7,983 bases of DNA, taken from positions 1 through 7,983 of the forward strand of contig JAEZIE010000070.1 in NCBI GenBank assembly GCA_023416175.1, read 5' to 3'. The translations under genes and the position numbers were made by a program. Source of the stretch: Bacillota bacterium. Its GTDB lineage: Bacteria > Bacillota > Clostridia > Christensenellales > CAG-138. The notes beneath the pieces were generated by a model. That model made no database searches and was not told the DNA's origin. It saw only the letters and a list, made by a program, of their open reading frames with translations. Below are positions 6,526 through 7,983 of this stretch, in pieces (within the stretch, counting starts at the first letter, position 1; the number at the start of each line of letters is the position of its first letter).

Positions 6526-6873
6526 ATGAAGCGCTGTTTGCTTGATGATACACATGAATGTATAGAGTGCGGCGAGTGCGACCGCTGTGATCTCGACCCC
6601 AACAAGCTGTGCGACAACTGCTGCAAATGTATCGATGAATGGGAAGGGAATTTTGCTCAAATCCCTGTGCAGGATATCGTGACCGAACAGACGGAAGCAT
6701 ACTTGAACGAATTCTTTGAAGACGAGGAAGAAGGGGAGGAGGCCGTAACGGCACCCCCTTATGAGCTTCCCGACGCCATGCTTTTGGCTGAATGGGACGA
6801 AAAGCTCAAAGCGTTTGAATCCAAACAACAGCTTCCTGCGTTCCATGGCATACGAAAACGCCGCAACAGATAA
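6526..6873 (+). CDS. Small cysteine-rich protein of unknown function
   Basis: I do not recognise a named family for this 115-residue protein. Nine cysteines lie in the first 35 residues (4, 12, 15, 18, 21, 29, 32, 33, 35), giving CX2CX2CX2C, then seven residues and CX2CCXC. This suggests binding of Zn or an Fe-S cluster. The spacing is not the ferredoxin CX2CX2CX3CP pattern. After residue 36 there are no more cysteines; a run of acidic residues (EDEEEGEE, 66-73) and a basic end (RKRRNR, 110-115) follow. No signal peptide or membrane segment is seen, so it is probably cytoplasmic. A strong ribosome-binding site, a full-length frame and a hairpin after the stop support a real gene. It is divergent from lexA and convergent with the recombinase gene, so control by the shared intergenic region is possible. 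Function is unknown. Confidence 0.8.
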   Translation: MKRCLLDDTHECIECGECDRCDLDPNKLCDNCCKCIDEWEGNFAQIPVQDIVTEQTEAYLNEFFEDEEEGEEAVTAPPYELPDAMLLAEWDEKLKAFESKQQLPAFHGIRKRRNR

Positions 6874-6881
6874 TATTCGGT

Positions 6882-7982
6882 CTATTCGCCCGGTTCAATG
6901 CCGGGCTTCTCTATTGTTTCCATGTCTGTCGTGGGTGTGCTTTCCTTTTTAACAGGTGCTGTGACTGCTGCGGCAGGATCTTCCCGCAGCTTAATGACCT
7001 GTGCCGCGATACGCCGCCTGTCCCGCTCGATTGCCGCATAGTGCTTCCTCGTGGTATTGACGTCCTTATGGCCGAGTATGTCGGCTACAAGGTAAATATC
7101 GCCTGTTTCCTGGTACAACATGGTGCCATAAGTGGATCGAAGCTTGTGTGGCGAGATCTTTTTTAATGGCGTTGCAACCGAGGCATATTTTTTTACCAGG
7201 TTTTCAACGGCGCGAACGGTGATGCGCTTTTTTTGAAGGGAAAGAAACAGCGCGTTTTCATGGCCCGAAAGGGTTTCCATGGGCTCGCGCTCTATGAGAT
7301 ACTTTAAAAGCGCTTCCCGCACTTCGTCGCCAAATACTAGTGAATCCTGGTTTCCGCCTTTGCGGATGACCAGGAATGAATTGTTGACAAAATCCAGATG
7401 CGCAATATCGATGCCCACAAGTTCGCTGATACGGATGCCAGTACCCAAAAAAAGCGTCAGTATGGCGGCGTCACGCTTTTTTGTAAACCTGTGGTATTTC
7501 TTTTGGGTGGGGGAGAGTCCGCCGCCTGATTCCGCGGTATCGATTAAATCTGCTACCTCGTTGGGCTCAAGCCGCACGATGGCGCGCTCATGAAGCTTAG
7601 GAAGCTCCACAAGCGAAGCGACGTTGTTCTGTATCATTTCGCGCTTAAAGAAGTACTTAAAAAAGGAGCGCAACGTGGAGAGTTTGCGCGCCTTTGCGCG
7701 CTCATGGTTGGTAACCTCACGCTCATTTCTTAAATACAGGGTAAGATGCTCCAAAAACAACTCGATATCAAACGCCTTTATTTGCTCCAGGTCCGAAAGG
7801 CTTAAGTCTTTGACATCTTTTCCTTTAAACAGCTCGATTTCTGTGGTTAAAAACGCAAAGAACGTCTTTAAATCCACCGCGTAGCCGTAGCGCGTGAGCA
7901 CGGAGGTCTGGCTTTCAATGCCGCGGAAATAAGTGCCGCAGCAGCTCGGAAGTTCGTTTAACAGGGTGCGCAGCTTTCGCGT
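6882..7982 (-). CDS. Tyrosine recombinase / integrase, XerC-XerD superfamily (5' end outside window)
   Basis: Tyrosine recombinases cut and rejoin DNA at specific sites through a covalent 3'-phosphotyrosine. The frame is open to the right edge, giving at least 366 residues; the GTG at 7899-7901 is internal, since clear N-terminal core-binding sequence precedes it. Numbering from that GTG, the SAM-like N-terminal domain covers about 1-100. The catalytic set is complete: Arg157 in GTGIRISEL (153-161), Lys181 in VIRKGG (178-183), His252 and Arg255 in PHKLRSTYG (251-259), His278 in LGHKDVNTT (276-284) and Tyr288 in KHY. It resembles Xer proteins but is longer, with an extra stretch at 121-143 and a Pro/Thr-rich tail of about 33 residues (307-339). 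No phage genes, tRNA or att repeats accompany it, so a housekeeping role is as likely as integrase descent. Its actual target is unknown. Confidence 0.92.
   Translation of the reverse strand, partial: TRKLRTLLNELPSCCGTYFRGIESQTSVLTRYGYAVDLKTFFAFLTTEIELFKGKDVKDLSLSDLEQIKAFDIELFLEHLTLYLRNEREVTNHERAKARKLSTLRSFFKYFFKREMIQNNVASLVELPKLHERAIVRLEPNEVADLIDTAESGGGLSPTQKKYHRFTKKRDAAILTLFLGTGIRISELVGIDIAHLDFVNNSFLVIRKGGNQDSLVFGDEVREALLKYLIEREPMETLSGHENALFLSLQKKRITVRAVENLVKKYASVATPLKKISPHKLRSTYGTMLYQETGDIYLVADILGHKDVNTTRKHYAAIERDRRRIAAQVIKLREDPAAAVTAPVKKESTPTTDMETIEKPGIEPGE
6888..6919 (+). terminator. Possible intrinsic terminator of the cysteine-rich protein gene
   Basis: GCCCGG (6888-6893) pairs with CCGGGC (6901-6906) around a 7-base loop, followed by TTCTCTATTGTTT, which is T-rich but interrupted. 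It begins 14 bases after the stop of the cysteine-rich gene, a typical place. The same bases encode the last residues of the convergent recombinase (PGIEPGE). In the other direction the hairpin is followed by no T-tract, so it would act only on the + strand. Confidence 0.45.
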
Positions 7983-7983
7983 G

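Noticed and set aside
6526..6633. Reading the cysteine-rich protein as a ferredoxin
   Set aside because: The cysteine spacing is CX2CX2CX2C without the CX3CP ending, and the second cluster is CX2CCXC, so a 4Fe-4S ferredoxin assignment is not supported.
6310..6846. 178-codon - strand open frame covering the cysteine-rich gene and the lexA promoter region
   Set aside because: It would run through the lexA promoter and start, has no clear Shine-Dalgarno, and its product looks unstructured. The opposite strand has a better start signal and a patterned cysteine motif.
6882..7982. Prophage or integrative-element integrase
   Set aside because: No tRNA, att-like direct repeats, phage genes or change in base composition are visible nearby. 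Neighbours are core chromosomal genes, though the right side is not visible.
1..7983. CRISPR arrays, insertion sequences, riboswitches, rRNA or tRNA genes
   Set aside because: No regularly spaced repeats, terminal inverted repeats, transposase motifs, T-box-like leaders or tRNA cloverleaf patterns were seen. The only gene-free stretch over 100 bases is the lexA divergent region.

Overview
The window reads as ordinary chromosome of a Gram-positive Clostridia-type bacterium with GC content somewhat above 50% by eye. Three things suggest this: the gene order mutS-mutL-miaA-hfq followed by an aluminium-resistance/methionine gamma-lyase-like gene, a MutL carrying the endonuclease motif, and a Bacillus/Clostridium-type LexA with a matching operator. 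I cannot name the genus. No phage, IS, CRISPR, tRNA or rRNA signal was seen.

Left part (1-5742, all + strand): the C-terminal half of mutS, then mutL, miaA, hfq and a PLP-enzyme gene. mutS/mutL and miaA/hfq overlap as ATGA, and the mutL stop overlaps the ribosome-binding site of miaA. The PLP gene follows after 20 bases with its own Shine-Dalgarno. No promoter or terminator is visible between these genes, so they look like one operon. It combines mismatch repair (MutS finds the mispair; MutL is the nicking endonuclease), tRNA A37 prenylation (MiaA) and an RNA-binding Sm-like protein (Hfq).

Middle part (5745-6525): lexA on the - strand converges on the PLP gene with a two-base gap. Its upstream region holds a good sigma-A-type promoter whose -35 box is overlapped by a near-consensus LexA operator, so lexA is predicted to repress itself. 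The same 157-base intergenic region also serves a divergent + strand gene.

Right part (6526-7983): a small protein of unknown function with nine cysteines in its first 35 residues and an acidic middle. Convergent to it is a tyrosine recombinase of the XerC/XerD/integrase superfamily on the - strand. The recombinase has all catalytic residues and an unusual proline-rich tail, and its 5' end lies outside the window. The most attractive unexplained item is the cysteine-rich protein beside the SOS repressor. Nothing here amounts to a demonstrably new system.
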